Source: Elmis aenea
Lineage: Eukaryota; Arthropoda; Insecta; Coleoptera; Elmidae
DNA length: 64,000 nt
NCBI GenBank assembly: GCA_947652605.1
Contig: CANTFG010000240.1
Location: 186,001-250,000, forward strand
Reading direction: 5' to 3'
In this document: positions 1-11,000 of the stretch, in pieces
How positions within the stretch are numbered: position 1 is the stretch's first letter
How the letters are laid out: each line of letters opens with the position of its first letter
The notes under the pieces: generated by a model
The model's input: only the letters and a program-made list of their open reading frames with translations
Databases searched by the model: none
What the model was told of the DNA's origin: nothing
Program-made: the position numbers and the translations under genes

Positions 1-42
1 AATTAAACTCTATTTTATGCCAAAATTTGAACAAAATGTAAC

Positions 43-55
43 GAGCCGTTTTCGA
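43..55 (+). other. Conserved GC-containing box of the monomer (first copy)
   Basis: The block gagccgttttcga is the most GC-rich part of an otherwise A/T-dominated monomer and holds two of its four CpG sites. It is preserved in nearly all monomers although flanking blocks differ between types. Known exceptions are gagtcg (a C-type derivative), gagcct (type G), cgttatcg (4975, 7030, 8935 and 30292 monomers), cggtttcg (21281 and 22886) and ttttcaaa (21571 and 23176). Conservation of one short box within variable satellite monomers is how protein-binding boxes such as the CENP-B box look, but it does not match the CENP-B consensus. A binding role is only a hypothesis. Confidence 0.5.
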
Positions 56-108
56 AAAAAATTTTCAAAATTTTTAATTTTTTGAATAACTTTGTAAATA
101 AAATTTCA

Positions 109-116
109 AACTAGTT
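109..116 (+). other. Palindrome AACTAGTT, once per monomer (first copy)
   Basis: An 8 bp perfect palindrome containing ACTAGT stands at the same place in essentially every monomer, followed by gaaacaaacggca. It served as the landmark for counting. Its flanks separate tail E (aaatttc before it) from tail F (aaaattc). No function is claimed; it is a structural landmark that would give a 141/150 bp ladder by restriction mapping. Confidence 0.8.
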
Positions 117-141
117 GAAACAAACGGCAATATACTAAGAA

Positions 142-291
142 AGTTAAACTCTATAACATGCTAAAATTTGAACAAAATCGTATGAGCCGTTTTCGAGAAA
201 AAAATTCAAAATTTTCAAAATTTTTAATTTTTTGAATAACTTTGTAAATTAAAATTCAAACTAGTTGAAACAAACGGCATTATACTAAGAA
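142..291 (+). repeat. Type B monomer (150 bp exemplar)
   Basis: This is the long class. It has the Q head agttaaactctataacatgc, cgtatgag in place of gtaacgag, the box gagccgttttcga followed by g (so TTCGAG rather than TTCGAA), and tail F (aaattaaaattc, cattatac). The spacer reads gagaaaaaaattc then caaaattttc-like sequence. Compared with type A it carries one extra 9 bp copy of a caaaatttt module, which fully accounts for the 150 versus 141 bp length. This is the most frequent monomer in the window. A variant with gagcaaaatc instead of gaacaaaatc (called B* here) is seen at 461, 1925, 2948, 9986, 10277, 31343 and 31634 and is a useful marker for tracing block copies. Confidence 0.95.
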
Positions 292-582
292 AATTAAACT
301 CTATTTTATGCCAAAATTTGAACAAAATGTAACGAGCCGTTTTCGAAAAAAATTTTCAAAATTTTTAATTTTTTGAATAACTTTGTAAATAAAATTTCAA
401 ACTAGTTGAAACAAACGGCAATATACTAAGAAAGTTAAACTCTATAACATGCTAAAATTTGAGCAAAATCGTATGAGCCGTTTTCGAGAAAAAAATTCAA
501 AATTTTCAAAATTTTTAATTTTTTGAATAACTTTGTAAATTAAAATTCAAACTAGTTGAAACAAACGGCATTATACTAAGAA

Positions 583-723
583 AATTAAACTCTATTTTAT
601 GCTAAAATTTGAACAAAATGTAACGAGCCGTTTTCGAAAAAAAATTTCAAAATTTTTAATTTTTTGAATAACTTTGTAAATTAAAATTCAAACTAGTTGA
701 AACAAACGGCATTATACTAAGAA
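583..723 (+). repeat. Type C monomer (141 bp exemplar)
   Basis: A short monomer with the P head but ending tatgct rather than tatgcc, gtaacgag, a spacer with eight A and three T (gaaaaaaaatttc) and tail F. The related type Cm, exemplified at 47314-47454, has seven A and four T instead and dominates 47-56 kb. A further C derivative has gagtcg instead of gagccg and is confined to 13.4-26 kb and 56.7-64 kb. C is normally followed by D in the first and third quarters of the window. Confidence 0.93.
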
Positions 724-873
724 AGTTAAACTCTATAACATGCTAAAATTTGAACAAAATGTAACGAGCCGTTTTCGAGAAAAAAATTCAAAATTTTTAA
801 AATTTTTAATTTTTTGAATAACTTTGTAAATTAAAATTCAAACTAGTTGAAACAAACGGCATTATACTAAGAA
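724..873 (+). repeat. Type D monomer (150 bp exemplar)
   Basis: A long monomer with the Q head, gtaacgag (as in the short types), the box gagccgttttcgag and tail F. Its spacer has ttttaaaattttt where B has ttttcaaaattttt, a C to T change in the second 9 bp module. It therefore combines features of both length classes. D almost always follows C or Cm and precedes B or G, so C-D-B and Cm-D-G act as cassettes inside the higher-order units. Confidence 0.93.
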
Positions 874-1023
874 AGTTAAACTCTATAACATGCTAAAATT
901 TGAACAAAATCGTATGAGCCGTTTTCGAGAAAAAAATTCAAAATTTTCAAAATTTTTAATTTTTTGAATAACTTTGTAAATTAAAATTCAAACTAGTTGA
1001 AACAAACGGCATTATACTAAGAA

Positions 1024-1464
1024 AATTAAACTCTATTTTATGCTAAAATTTGAACAAAATGTAACGAGCCGTTTTCGAAAAAAAATTTCAAAATTTTTAA
1101 TTTTTTGAATAACTTTGTAAATTAAAATTCAAACTAGTTGAAACAAACGGCATTATACTAAGAAAGTTAAACTCTATAACATGCTAAAATTTGAACAAAA
1201 TGTAACGAGCCGTTTTCGAGAAAAAAATTCAAAATTTTTAAAATTTTTAATTTTTTGAATAACTTTGTAAATTAAAATTCAAACTAGTTGAAACAAACGG
1301 CATTATACTAAGAAAGTTAAACTCTATAACATGCTAAAATTTGAACAAAATCGTATGAGCCGTTTTCGAGAAAAAAATTCAAAATTTTCAAAATTTTTAA
1401 TTTTTTGAATAACTTTGTAAATTAAAATTCAAACTAGTTGAAACAAACGGCATTATACTAAGAA
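1024..1464 (+). repeat. Extra C-D-B cassette (441 bp) inside the 1023 bp HOR
   Basis: C-D-B occurs at 583-1023 and again immediately at 1024-1464 before the regular order resumes. The two are essentially identical, so this is a simple three-monomer tandem duplication from an out-of-register exchange. The same doubling (C-D-B-C-D-B) recurs at 4684-5565, but not in the neighbouring units of the 1023 bp repeat. Confidence 0.9.
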
Positions 1465-3510
1465 AATTAAACTCTATTTTATGCCAAAATTTGAACAAAA
1501 TGTAACGAGCCGTTTTCGAAAAAAATTTTCAAAATTTTTAATTTTTTGAATAACTTTGTAAATAAAATTTCAAACTAGTTGAAACAAACGGCAATATACT
1601 AAGAAAGTTAAACTCTATAACATGCTAAAATTTGAACAAAATCGTATGAGCCGTTTTCGAGAAAAAAATTCAAAATTTTCAAAATTTTTAATTTTTTGAA
1701 TAACTTTGTAAATTAAAATTCAAACTAGTTGAAACAAACGGCATTATACTAAGAAAATTAAACTCTATTTTATGCCAAAATTTGAACAAAATGTAACGAG
1801 CCGTTTTCGAAAAAAATTTTCAAAATTTTTAATTTTTTGAATAACTTTGTAAATAAAATTTCAAACTAGTTGAAACAAACGGCAATATACTAAGAAAGTT
1901 AAACTCTATAACATGCTAAAATTTGAGCAAAATCGTATGAGCCGTTTTCGAGAAAAAAATTCAAAATTTTCAAAATTTTTAATTTTTTGAATAACTTTGT
2001 AAATTAAAATTCAAACTAGTTGAAACAAACGGCATTATACTAAGAAAATTAAACTCTATTTTATGCTAAAATTTGAACAAAATGTAACGAGCCGTTTTCG
2101 AAAAAAAATTTCAAAATTTTTAATTTTTTGAATAACTTTGTAAATTAAAATTCAAACTAGTTGAAACAAACGGCATTATACTAAGAAAGTTAAACTCTAT
2201 AACATGCTAAAATTTGAACAAAATGTAACGAGCCGTTTTCGAGAAAAAAATTCAAAATTTTTAAAATTTTTAATTTTTTGAATAACTTTGTAAATTAAAA
2301 TTCAAACTAGTTGAAACAAACGGCATTATACTAAGAAAGTTAAACTCTATAACATGCTAAAATTTGAACAAAATCGTATGAGCCGTTTTCGAGAAAAAAA
2401 TTCAAAATTTTCAAAATTTTTAATTTTTTGAATAACTTTGTAAATTAAAATTCAAACTAGTTGAAACAAACGGCATTATACTAAGAAAATTAAACTCTAT
2501 TTTATGCCAAAATTTGAACAAAATGTAACGAGCCGTTTTCGAAAAAAATTTTCAAAATTTTTAATTTTTTGAATAACTTTGTAAATAAAATTTCAAACTA
2601 GTTGAAACAAACGGCAATATACTAAGAAAGTTAAACTCTATAACATGCTAAAATTTGAACAAAATCGTATGAGCCGTTTTCGAGAAAAAAATTCAAAATT
2701 TTCAAAATTTTTAATTTTTTGAATAACTTTGTAAATTAAAATTCAAACTAGTTGAAACAAACGGCATTATACTAAGAAAATTAAACTCTATTTTATGCCA
2801 AAATTTGAACAAAATGTAACGAGCCGTTTTCGAAAAAAATTTTCAAAATTTTTAATTTTTTGAATAACTTTGTAAATAAAATTTCAAACTAGTTGAAACA
2901 AACGGCAATATACTAAGAAAGTTAAACTCTATAACATGCTAAAATTTGAGCAAAATCGTATGAGCCGTTTTCGAGAAAAAAATTCAACATTTTCAAAATT
3001 TTTAATTTTTTGAATAACTTTGTAAATTAAAATTCAAACTAGTTGAAACAAACGGCATTATACTAAGAAAATTAAACTCTATTTTATGCTAAAATTTGAA
3101 CAAAATGTAACGAGCCGTTTTCGAAAAAAAATTTCAAAATTTTTAATTTTTTGAATAACTTTGTAAATTAAAATTCAAACTAGTTGAAACAAACGGCATT
3201 ATACTAAGAAAGTTAAACTCTATAACATGCTAAAATTTGAACAAAATGTAACGAGCCGTTTTCGAGAAAAAAATTCAAAATTTTTAAAATTTTTAATTTT
3301 TTGAATAACTTTGTAAATTAAAATTCAAACTAGTTGAAACAAACGGCATTATACTAAGAAAGTTAAACTCTATAACATGCTAAAATTTGAACAAAATCGT
3401 ATGAGCCGTTTTCGAGAAAAAAATTCAAAATTTTCAAAATTTTTAATTTTTTGAATAACTTTGTAAATTAAAATTCAAACTAGTTGAAACAAACGGCATT
3501 ATACTAAGAA

Positions 3511-6500
3511 AATTAAACTCTATTTTATGCCAAAATTTGAACAAAATGTAACGAGCCGTTTTCGAAAAAAATTTTCAAAATTTTTAATTTTTTGAATAAC
3601 TTTGTAAATAAAATTTCAAACTAGTTGAAACAAACGGCAATATACTAAGAAAGTTAAACTCTATAACATGCTAAAATTTGAACAAAATCGTATGAGCCGT
3701 TTTCGAGAAAAAAATTCAAAATTTTCAAAATTTTTAATTTTTTGAATAACTTTGTAAATAAAATTTCAAACTAGTTGAAACAAACGGCAATATACTAAGA
3801 AAGTTAAACTCTATAACATGCTAAAATTTGAACAAAATCGTATGAGCCGTTTTCGAGAAAAAAATTCAAAATTTTCAAAATTTTTAATTTTTTGAATAAC
3901 TTTGTAAATTAAAATTCAAACTAGTTGAAACAAACGGCATTATACTAAGAAAATTAAACTCTATTTTATGCCAAAATTTGAACAAAATGTAACGAGCCGT
4001 TTTCGAAAAAAATTTTCAAAATTTTTAATTTTTTGAATAACTTTGTAAATAAAATTTCAAACTAGTTGAAACAAACGGCAATATACTAAGAAAGTTAAAC
4101 TCTATAACATGCTAAAATTTGAACAAAATCGTATGAGCCGTTTTCGAGAAAAAAATTCAAAATTTTCAAAATTTTTAATTTTTTGAATAACTTTGTAAAT
4201 TAAAATTCAAACTAGTTGAAACAAACGGCATTATACTAAGAAAATTAAACTCTATTTTATGCCAAAATTTGAACAAAATGTAACGAGCCGTTTTCGAAAA
4301 AAATTTTCAAAATTTTTAATTTTTTGAATAACTTTGTAAATAAAATTTCAAACTAGTTGAAACAAACGGCAATATACTAAGAAAGTTAAACTCTATAACA
4401 TGCTAAAATTTGAACAAAATCGTATGAGCCGTTTTCGAGAAAAAAATTCAAAATTTTCAAAATTTTTAATTTTTTGAATAACTTTGTAAATAAAATTTCA
4501 AACTAGTTGAAACAAACGGCAATATACTAAGAAAGTTAAACTCTATAACATGCTAAAATTTGAACAAAATCGTATGAGCCGTTTTCGAGAAAAAAATTCA
4601 AAATTTTCAAAATTTTTAATTTTTTGAATAACTTTGTAAATTAAAATTCAAACTAGTTGAAACAAACGGCATTATACTAAGAAAATTAAACTCTATTTTA
4701 TGCTAAAATTTGAACAAAATGTAACGAGCCGTTTTCGAAAAAAAATTTCAAAATTTTTAATTTTTTAAATAACTTTGTAAATTAAAATTCAAACTAGTTG
4801 ACACAAACGGCATTATACTAAGAAAGTTAAACTCTATAACATGCTAAAATTTGAACAAAATGTAACGAGCCGTTTTCGAGAAAAAAATTCAAAATTTTTA
4901 AAATTTTTAATTTTTTGAATAACTTTGTAAATTAAAATTCAAACTAGTTGAAACAAACGGCATTATACTAAGAAAGTTAAACTCTATAACATGCTAAAAT
5001 TTGAACAAAATCGTATGAGCCGTTATCGAGAAAAAAATTCAAAATTTTCAAAATTTTTAATTTTTTGAATAACTTTGTAAATTAAAATTCAAACTAGTTG
5101 AAACAAACGGCATTATACTAAGAAAATTAAACTCTATTTTATGCTAAAATTTGAACAAAATGTAACGAGCCGTTTTCGAAAAAAAATTTCAAAATTTTTA
5201 ATTTTTTGAATAACTTTGTAAATTAAAATTCAAACTAGTTGAAACAAACGGCATTATACTAAGAAAGTTAAACTCTATAACATGCTAAAATTTGAACAAA
5301 ATGTAACGAGCCGTTTTCGAGAAAAAAATTCAAAATTTTTAAAATTTTTAATTTTTTGAATAACTTTGTAAATTAAAATTCAAACTAGTTGAAACAAACG
5401 GCATTATACTAAGAAAGTTAAACTCTATAACATGCTAAAATTTGAACAAAATCGTATGAGCCGTTTTCGAGAAAAAAATTCAAAATTTTCAAAATTTTTA
5501 ATTTTTTGAATAACTTTGTAAATTAAAATTCAAACTAGTTGAAACAAACGGCATTATACTAAGAAAATTAAACTCTATTTTATGCCAAAATTTGAACAAA
5601 ATGTAACGAGCCGTTTTCGAAAAAAATTTTCAAAATTTTTAATTTTTTGAATAACTTTGTAAATAAAATTTCAAACTAGTTGAAACAAACGGCAATATAC
5701 TAAGAAAGTTAAACTCTATAACATGCTAAAATTTGAACAAAATCGTATGAGCCGTTTTCGAGAAAAAAATTCAAAATTTTCAAAATTTTTAATTTTTTGA
5801 ATAACTTTGTAAATAAAATTTCAAACTAGTTGAAACAAACGGCAATATACTAAGAAAGTTAAACTCTATAACATGCTAAAATTTGAACAAAATCGTATGA
5901 GCCGTTTTCGAGAAAAAAATTCAAAATTTTCAAAATTTTTAATTTTTTGAATAACTTTGTAAATTAAAATTCAAACTAGTTGAAACAAACGGCATTATAC
6001 TAAGAAAATTAAACTCTATTTTATGCCAAAATTTGAACAAAATGTAACGAGCCGTTTTCGAAAAAAATTTTCAAAATTTTTAATTTTTTGAATAACTTTG
6101 TAAATAAAATTTCAAACTAGTTGAAACAAACGGCAATATACTAAGAAAGTTAAACTCTATAACATGCTAAAATTTGAACAAAATCGTATGAGCCGTTTTC
6201 GAGAAAAAAATTCAAAATTTTCAAAATTTTTAATTTTTTGAATAACTTTGTAAATTAAAATTCAAACTAGTTGAAACAAACGGCATTATACTAAGAAAAT
6301 TAAACTCTATTTTATGCCAAAATTTGAACAAAATGTAACGAGCCGTTTTCGAAAAAAATTTTCAAAATTTTTAATTTTTTGAATAACTTTGTAAATAAAA
6401 TTTCAAACTAGTTGAAACAAACGGCAATATACTAAGAAAGTTAAACTCTATAACATGCTAAAATTTGAACAAAATCGTATGAGCCGTTTTCGAGAAAAAA

Positions 6501-8052
6501 ATTCAAAATTTTCAAAATTTTTAATTTTTTGAATAACTTTGTAAATAAAATTTCAAACTAGTTGAAACAAACGGCAATATACTAAGAAAGTTAAACTCTA
6601 TAACATGCTAAAATTTGAACAAAATCGTATGAGCCGTTTTCGAGAAAAAAATTCAAAATTTTCAAAATTTTTAATTTTTTGAATAACTTTGTAAATTAAA
6701 ATTCAAACTAGTTGAAACAAACGGCATTATACTAAGAAAATTAAACTCTATTTTATGCTAAAATTTGAACAAAATGTAACGAGCCGTTTTCGAAAAAAAA
6801 TTTCAAAATTTTTAATTTTTTGAATAACTTTGTAAATTAAAATTCAAACTAGTTGACACAAACGGCATTATACTAAGAAAGTTAAACTCTATAACATGCT
6901 AAAATTTGAACAAAATGTAACGAGCCGTTTTCGAGAAAAAAATTCAAAATTTTTAAAATTTTTAATTTTTTGAATAACTTTGTAAATTAAAATTCAAACT
7001 AGTTGAAACAAACGGCATTATACTAAGAAAGTTAAACTCTATAACATGCTAAAATTTGAACAAAATCGTATGAGCCGTTATCGAGAAAAAAATTCAAAAT
7101 TTTCAAAATTTTTAATTTTTTGAATAACTTTGTAAATTAAAATTCAAACTAGTTGAAACAAACGGCATTATATTAAGAAAATTAAACTCTATTTTATGCC
7201 AAAATTTGAACAAAATGTAACGAGCCGTTTTCGAAAAAAATTTTCAAAATTTTTAATTTTTTGAATAACTTTGTAAATAAAATTTCAAACTAGTTGAAAC
7301 AAACGGCAATATACTAAGAAAGTTAAACTCTATAACATGCTAAAATTTGAACAAAATCGTATGAGCCGTTTTCGAGAAAAAAATTCAAAATTTTCAAAAT
7401 TTTTAATTTTTTGAATAACTTTGTAAATAAAATTTCAAACTAGTTGAAACAAACGGCAATATACTAAGAAAGTTAAACTCTATAACATGCTAAAATTTGA
7501 ACAAAATCGTATGAGCCGTTTTCGAGAAAAAAATTCAAAATTTTCAAAATTTTTAATTTTTTGAATAACTTTGTAAATTAAAATTCAAACTAGTTGAAAC
7601 AAACGGCATTATACTAAGAAAATTAAACTCTATTTTATGCCAAAATTTGAACAAAATGTAACGAGCCGTTTTCGAAAAAAATTTTCAAAATTTTTAATTT
7701 TTTGAATAACTTTGTAAATAAAATTTCAAACTAGTTGAAACAAACGGCAATATACTAAGAAAGTTAAACTCTATAACATGCTAAAATTTGAACAAAATCG
7801 TATGAGCCGTTTTCGAGAAAAAAATTCAAAATTTTCAAAATTTTTAATTTTTTGAATAACTTTGTAAATTAAAATTCAAACTAGTTGAAACAAACGGCAT
7901 TATACTAAGAAAATTAAACTCTATTTTATGCCAAAATTTGAACAAAATGTAACGAGCCGTTTTCGAAAAAAATTTTCAAAATTTTTAATTTTTTGAATAA
8001 CTTTGTAAATAAAATTTCAAACTAGTTGAAACAAACGGCAATATACTAAGAA
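3511..8052 (+). repeat. Higher-order repeat, A-B'-B based 11- to 14-mers
   Basis: Units begin with A-B'-B at 3511, 5566 and 7180. The first is 2055 bp (A-B'-B-A-B-A-B'-B-C-D-B-C-D-B) and the second 1614 bp, lacking one C-D-B; the third carries an extra A-B pair and runs to 9084. In the C monomers at 4684 and 6739 the tail has ttgacac instead of ttgaaac, and the B two monomers later (4975, 7030) has cgttatcg in the box. These linked markers recur at 8644/8935, so whole units, not single monomers, were copied. Single changes include ttttttaaataac near 4760 and tatattaag near 7170. Confidence 0.9.
3652..3801 (+). repeat. Type B' monomer (150 bp, tail E exemplar)
   Basis: The body is identical to type B but the last third carries tail E (aaataaaatttc, then caatatac), as in type A. 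It is therefore a B/A recombinant that became fixed. This is the first occurrence in the window, and it marks the change from the 1023 bp HOR (which has no B') to the 11- to 14-mer HORs. From here on B' is normally followed by B, giving the A-B'-B motif used throughout 3.5-13 kb and 29-47 kb. Confidence 0.93.
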
Positions 8053-11000
8053 AGTTAAACTCTATAACATGCTAAAATTTGAACAAAATCGTATGAGCCG
8101 TTTTCGAGAAAAAAATTCAAAATTTTCAAAATTTTTAATTTTTTGAATAACTTTGTAAATTAAAATTCAAACTAGTTGAAACAAACGGCATTATACTAAG
8201 AAAATTAAACTCTATTTTATGCCAAAATTTGAACAAAATGTAACGAGCCGTTTTCGAAAAAAATTTTCAAAATTTTTAATTTTTTGAATAACTTTGTAAA
8301 TAAAATTTCAAACTAGTTGAAACAAACGGCAATATACTAAGAAAGTTAAACTCTATAACATGCTAAAATTTGAACAAAATCGTATGAGCCGTTTTCGAGA
8401 AAAAAATTCAAAATTTTCAAAATTTTTAATTTTTTGAATAACTTTGTAAATAAAATTTCAAACTAGTTGAAACAAACGGCAATATACTAAGAAAGTTAAA
8501 CTCTATAACATGCTAAAATTTGAACAAAATCGTATGAGCCGTTTTCGAGAAAAAAATTCAAAATTTTCAAAATTTTTAATTTTTTGAATAACTTTGTAAA
8601 TTAAAATTCAAACTAGTTGAAACAAACGGCATTATACTAAGAAAATTAAACTCTATTTTATGCTAAAATTTGAACAAAATGTAACGAGCCGTTTTCGAAA
8701 AAAAATTTCAAAATTTTTAATTTTTTGAATAACTTTGTAAATTAAAATTCAAACTAGTTGACACAAACGGCATTATACTAAGAAAGTTAAACTCTATAAC
8801 ATGCTAAAATTTGAACAAAATGTAACGAGCCGTTTTCGAGAAAAAAATTCAAAATTTTTAAAATTTTTAATTTTTTGAATAACTTTGTAAATTAAAATTC
8901 AAACTAGTTGAAACAAACGGCATTATACTAAGAAAGTTAAACTCTATAACATGCTAAAATTTGAACAAAATCGTATGAGCCGTTATCGAGAAAAAAATTC
9001 AAAATTTTCAAAATTTTTAATTTTTTGAATAACTTTGTAAATTAAAATTCAAACTAGTTGAAACAAACGGCATTATACTAAGAAAATTAAACTCTATTTT
9101 ATGCCAAAATTTGAACAAAATGTAACGAGCCGTTTTCGAAAAAAATTTTCAAAATTTTTAATTTTTTGAATAACTTTGTAAATAAAATTTCAAACTAGTT
9201 GAAACAAACGGCAATATACTAAGAAAGTTAAACTCTATAACATGCTAAAATTTGAACAAAATCGTATGAGCCGTTTTCGAGAAAAAAATTCAAAATTTTC
9301 AAAATTTTTAATTTTTTGAATAACTTTGTAAATAAAATTTCAAACTAGTTGAAACAAACGGCAATATACTAAGAAAGTTAAACTCTATAACATGCTAAAA
9401 TTTGAACAAAATCGTATGAGCCGTTTTCGAGAAAAAAATTCAAAATTTTCAAAATTTTTAATTTTTTGAATAACTTTGTAAATTAAAATTCAAACTAGTT
9501 GAAACAAACGGCATTATACTAAGAAAATTAAACTCTATTTTATGCCAAAATTTGAACAAAATGTAACGAGCCGTTTTCGAAAAAAATTTTCAAAATTTTT
9601 AATTTTTTGAATAACTTTGTAAATAAAATTTCAAACTAGTTGAAACAAACGGCAATATACTAAGAAAGTTAAACTCTATAACATGCTAAAATTTGAACAA
9701 AATCGTATGAGCCGTTTTCGAGAAAAAAATTCAAAATTTTCAAAATTTTTAATTTTTTGAATAACTTTGTAAATTAAAATTCAAACTAGTTGAAACAAAC
9801 GGCATTATACTAAGAAAATTAAACTCTATTTTATGCCAAAATTTGAACAAAATGTAACGAGCCGTTTTCGAAAAAAATTTTCAAAATTTTTAATTTTTTG
9901 AATAACTTTGTAAATAAAATTTCAAACTAGTTGAAACAAACGGCAATATACTAAGAAAGTTAAACTCTATAACATGCTAAAATTTGAGCAAAATCGTATG
10001 AGCCGTTTTCGAGAAAAAAATTCAAAATTTTCAAAATTTTTAATTTTTTGAATAACTTTGTAAATTAAAATTCAAACTAGTTGAAACAAACGGCATTATA
10101 CTAAGAAAATTAAACTCTATTTTATGCCAAAATTTGAACAAAATGTAACGAGCCGTTTTCGAAAAAAATTTTCAAAATTTTTAATTTTTTGAATAACTTT
10201 GTAAATAAAATTTCAAACTAGTTGAAACAAACGGCAATATACTAAGAAAGTTAAACTCTATAACATGCTAAAATTTGAGCAAAATCGTATGAGCCGTTTT
10301 CGAGAAAAAAATTCAAAATTTTCAAAATTTTTAATTTTTTGAATAACTTTGTAAATTAAAATTCAAACTAGTTGAAACAAACGGCATTATACTAAGAAAA
10401 TTAAACTCTATTTTATGCTAAAATTTGAACAAAATGTAACGAGCCGTTTTCGAAAAAAAATTTCAAAATTTTTAATTTTTTGAATAACTTTGTAAATTAA
10501 AATTCAAACTAGTTGAAACAAACGGCATTATACTAAGAAAGTTAAACTCTATAACATGCTAAAATTTGAACAAAATGTAACGAGCCGTTTTCGAGAAAAA
10601 AATTCAAAATTTTTAAAATTTTTAATTTTTTGAATAACTTTGTAAATTAAAATTCAAACTAGTTGAAACAAACGGCATTATACTAAGAAAGTTAAACTCT
10701 ATAACATGCTAAAATTTGAACAAAATCGTATGAGCCGTTTTCGAGAAAAAAATTCAAAATTTTCAAAATTTTTAATTTTTTGAATAACTTTGTAAATTAA
10801 AATTCAAACTAGTTGAAACAAACGGCATTATACTAAGAAAATTAAACTCTATTTTATGCCAAAATTTGAACAAAATGTAACGAGCCGTTTTCGAAAAAAA
10901 TTTTCAAAATTTTTAATTTTTTGAATAACTTTGTAAATAAAATTTCAAACTAGTTGAAACAAACGGCAATATACTAAGAAAGTTAAACTCTATAACATGC

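Larger units (their letters stand above)
1..141 (+). repeat. Type A monomer (141 bp exemplar)
   Basis: This is the short monomer class. It has the P head aattaaactctattttatgc, then caaaatttgaacaaaat, gtaacgag, the conserved box gagccgttttcga (43-55), the spacer gaaaaaaattttc and a second A/T tract. It ends with tail E (aaataaaatttc, AACTAGTT at 109-116, acggcaatatac). The 10 bp palindrome TTTTCGAAAA (49-58), containing a TTCGAA site, is typical of the short classes and absent from the long ones. G+C counted by hand is about 31 of 141. Type A is the commonest short type and is almost always followed by a Q-headed long monomer. Confidence 0.95.
1..3510 (+). repeat. Higher-order repeat, 1023 bp 7-mer (three copies)
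   Basis: Monomer order is A-B-A-B*-C-D-B (1-1023), an extra C-D-B cassette of 441 bp (1024-1464), then A-B-A-B*-C-D-B at 1465-2487 and again at 2488-3510. The marker gagcaaaatc in the fourth monomer lies at 461, 1925 and 2948; the last two are exactly 1023 bp apart, and the first interval is 1023 plus 441. The copies are nearly identical, with caacatttt replacing caaaatttt in the third B* (2920-3069). The window opens exactly at a head boundary, so the array certainly continues to the left. Confidence 0.93.

Noticed and set aside
43..58. CENP-B box.
   Set aside because: The reverse strand reads TTCGAAAACGGCTCG. It shares TTCG but lacks the required A and CGGG at the right spacing, so it does not fit the consensus NTTCGNNNNANNCGGGN.
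49..58. TTTTCGAAAA and AACTAGTT as terminal repeats or target sites of a transposon.
   Set aside because: They recur once per monomer in fixed phase with no internal gene, no inverted termini and no target-site duplication.
55..95. Bacterial-type promoter or AT-rich replication origin signals (TTGAATAACTTT, TATAAC, AATTTTT).
   Set aside because: Such words arise by chance in 78% A+T sequence and recur hundreds of times without genes downstream. Nothing suggests a bacterial sequence.
142..291. Every long monomer contains an ATG followed by about 25 sense codons, and 141 and 150 are both multiples of three, so the frame is kept between monomers.
   Set aside because: The frame is closed in every monomer by TGA after the A/T tract, then by TAA and TGA. 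The other five frames also have stops in each monomer. With 9 bp modules the divisibility by three is likely a coincidence.
2920..3069. caacatttt in this B* monomer as an early type G.
   Set aside because: The box is intact (gagccgtttt), the head carries gagcaaaatc and the tail is F, so only one of the G features is present. It may be an independent A to C change or a small conversion.
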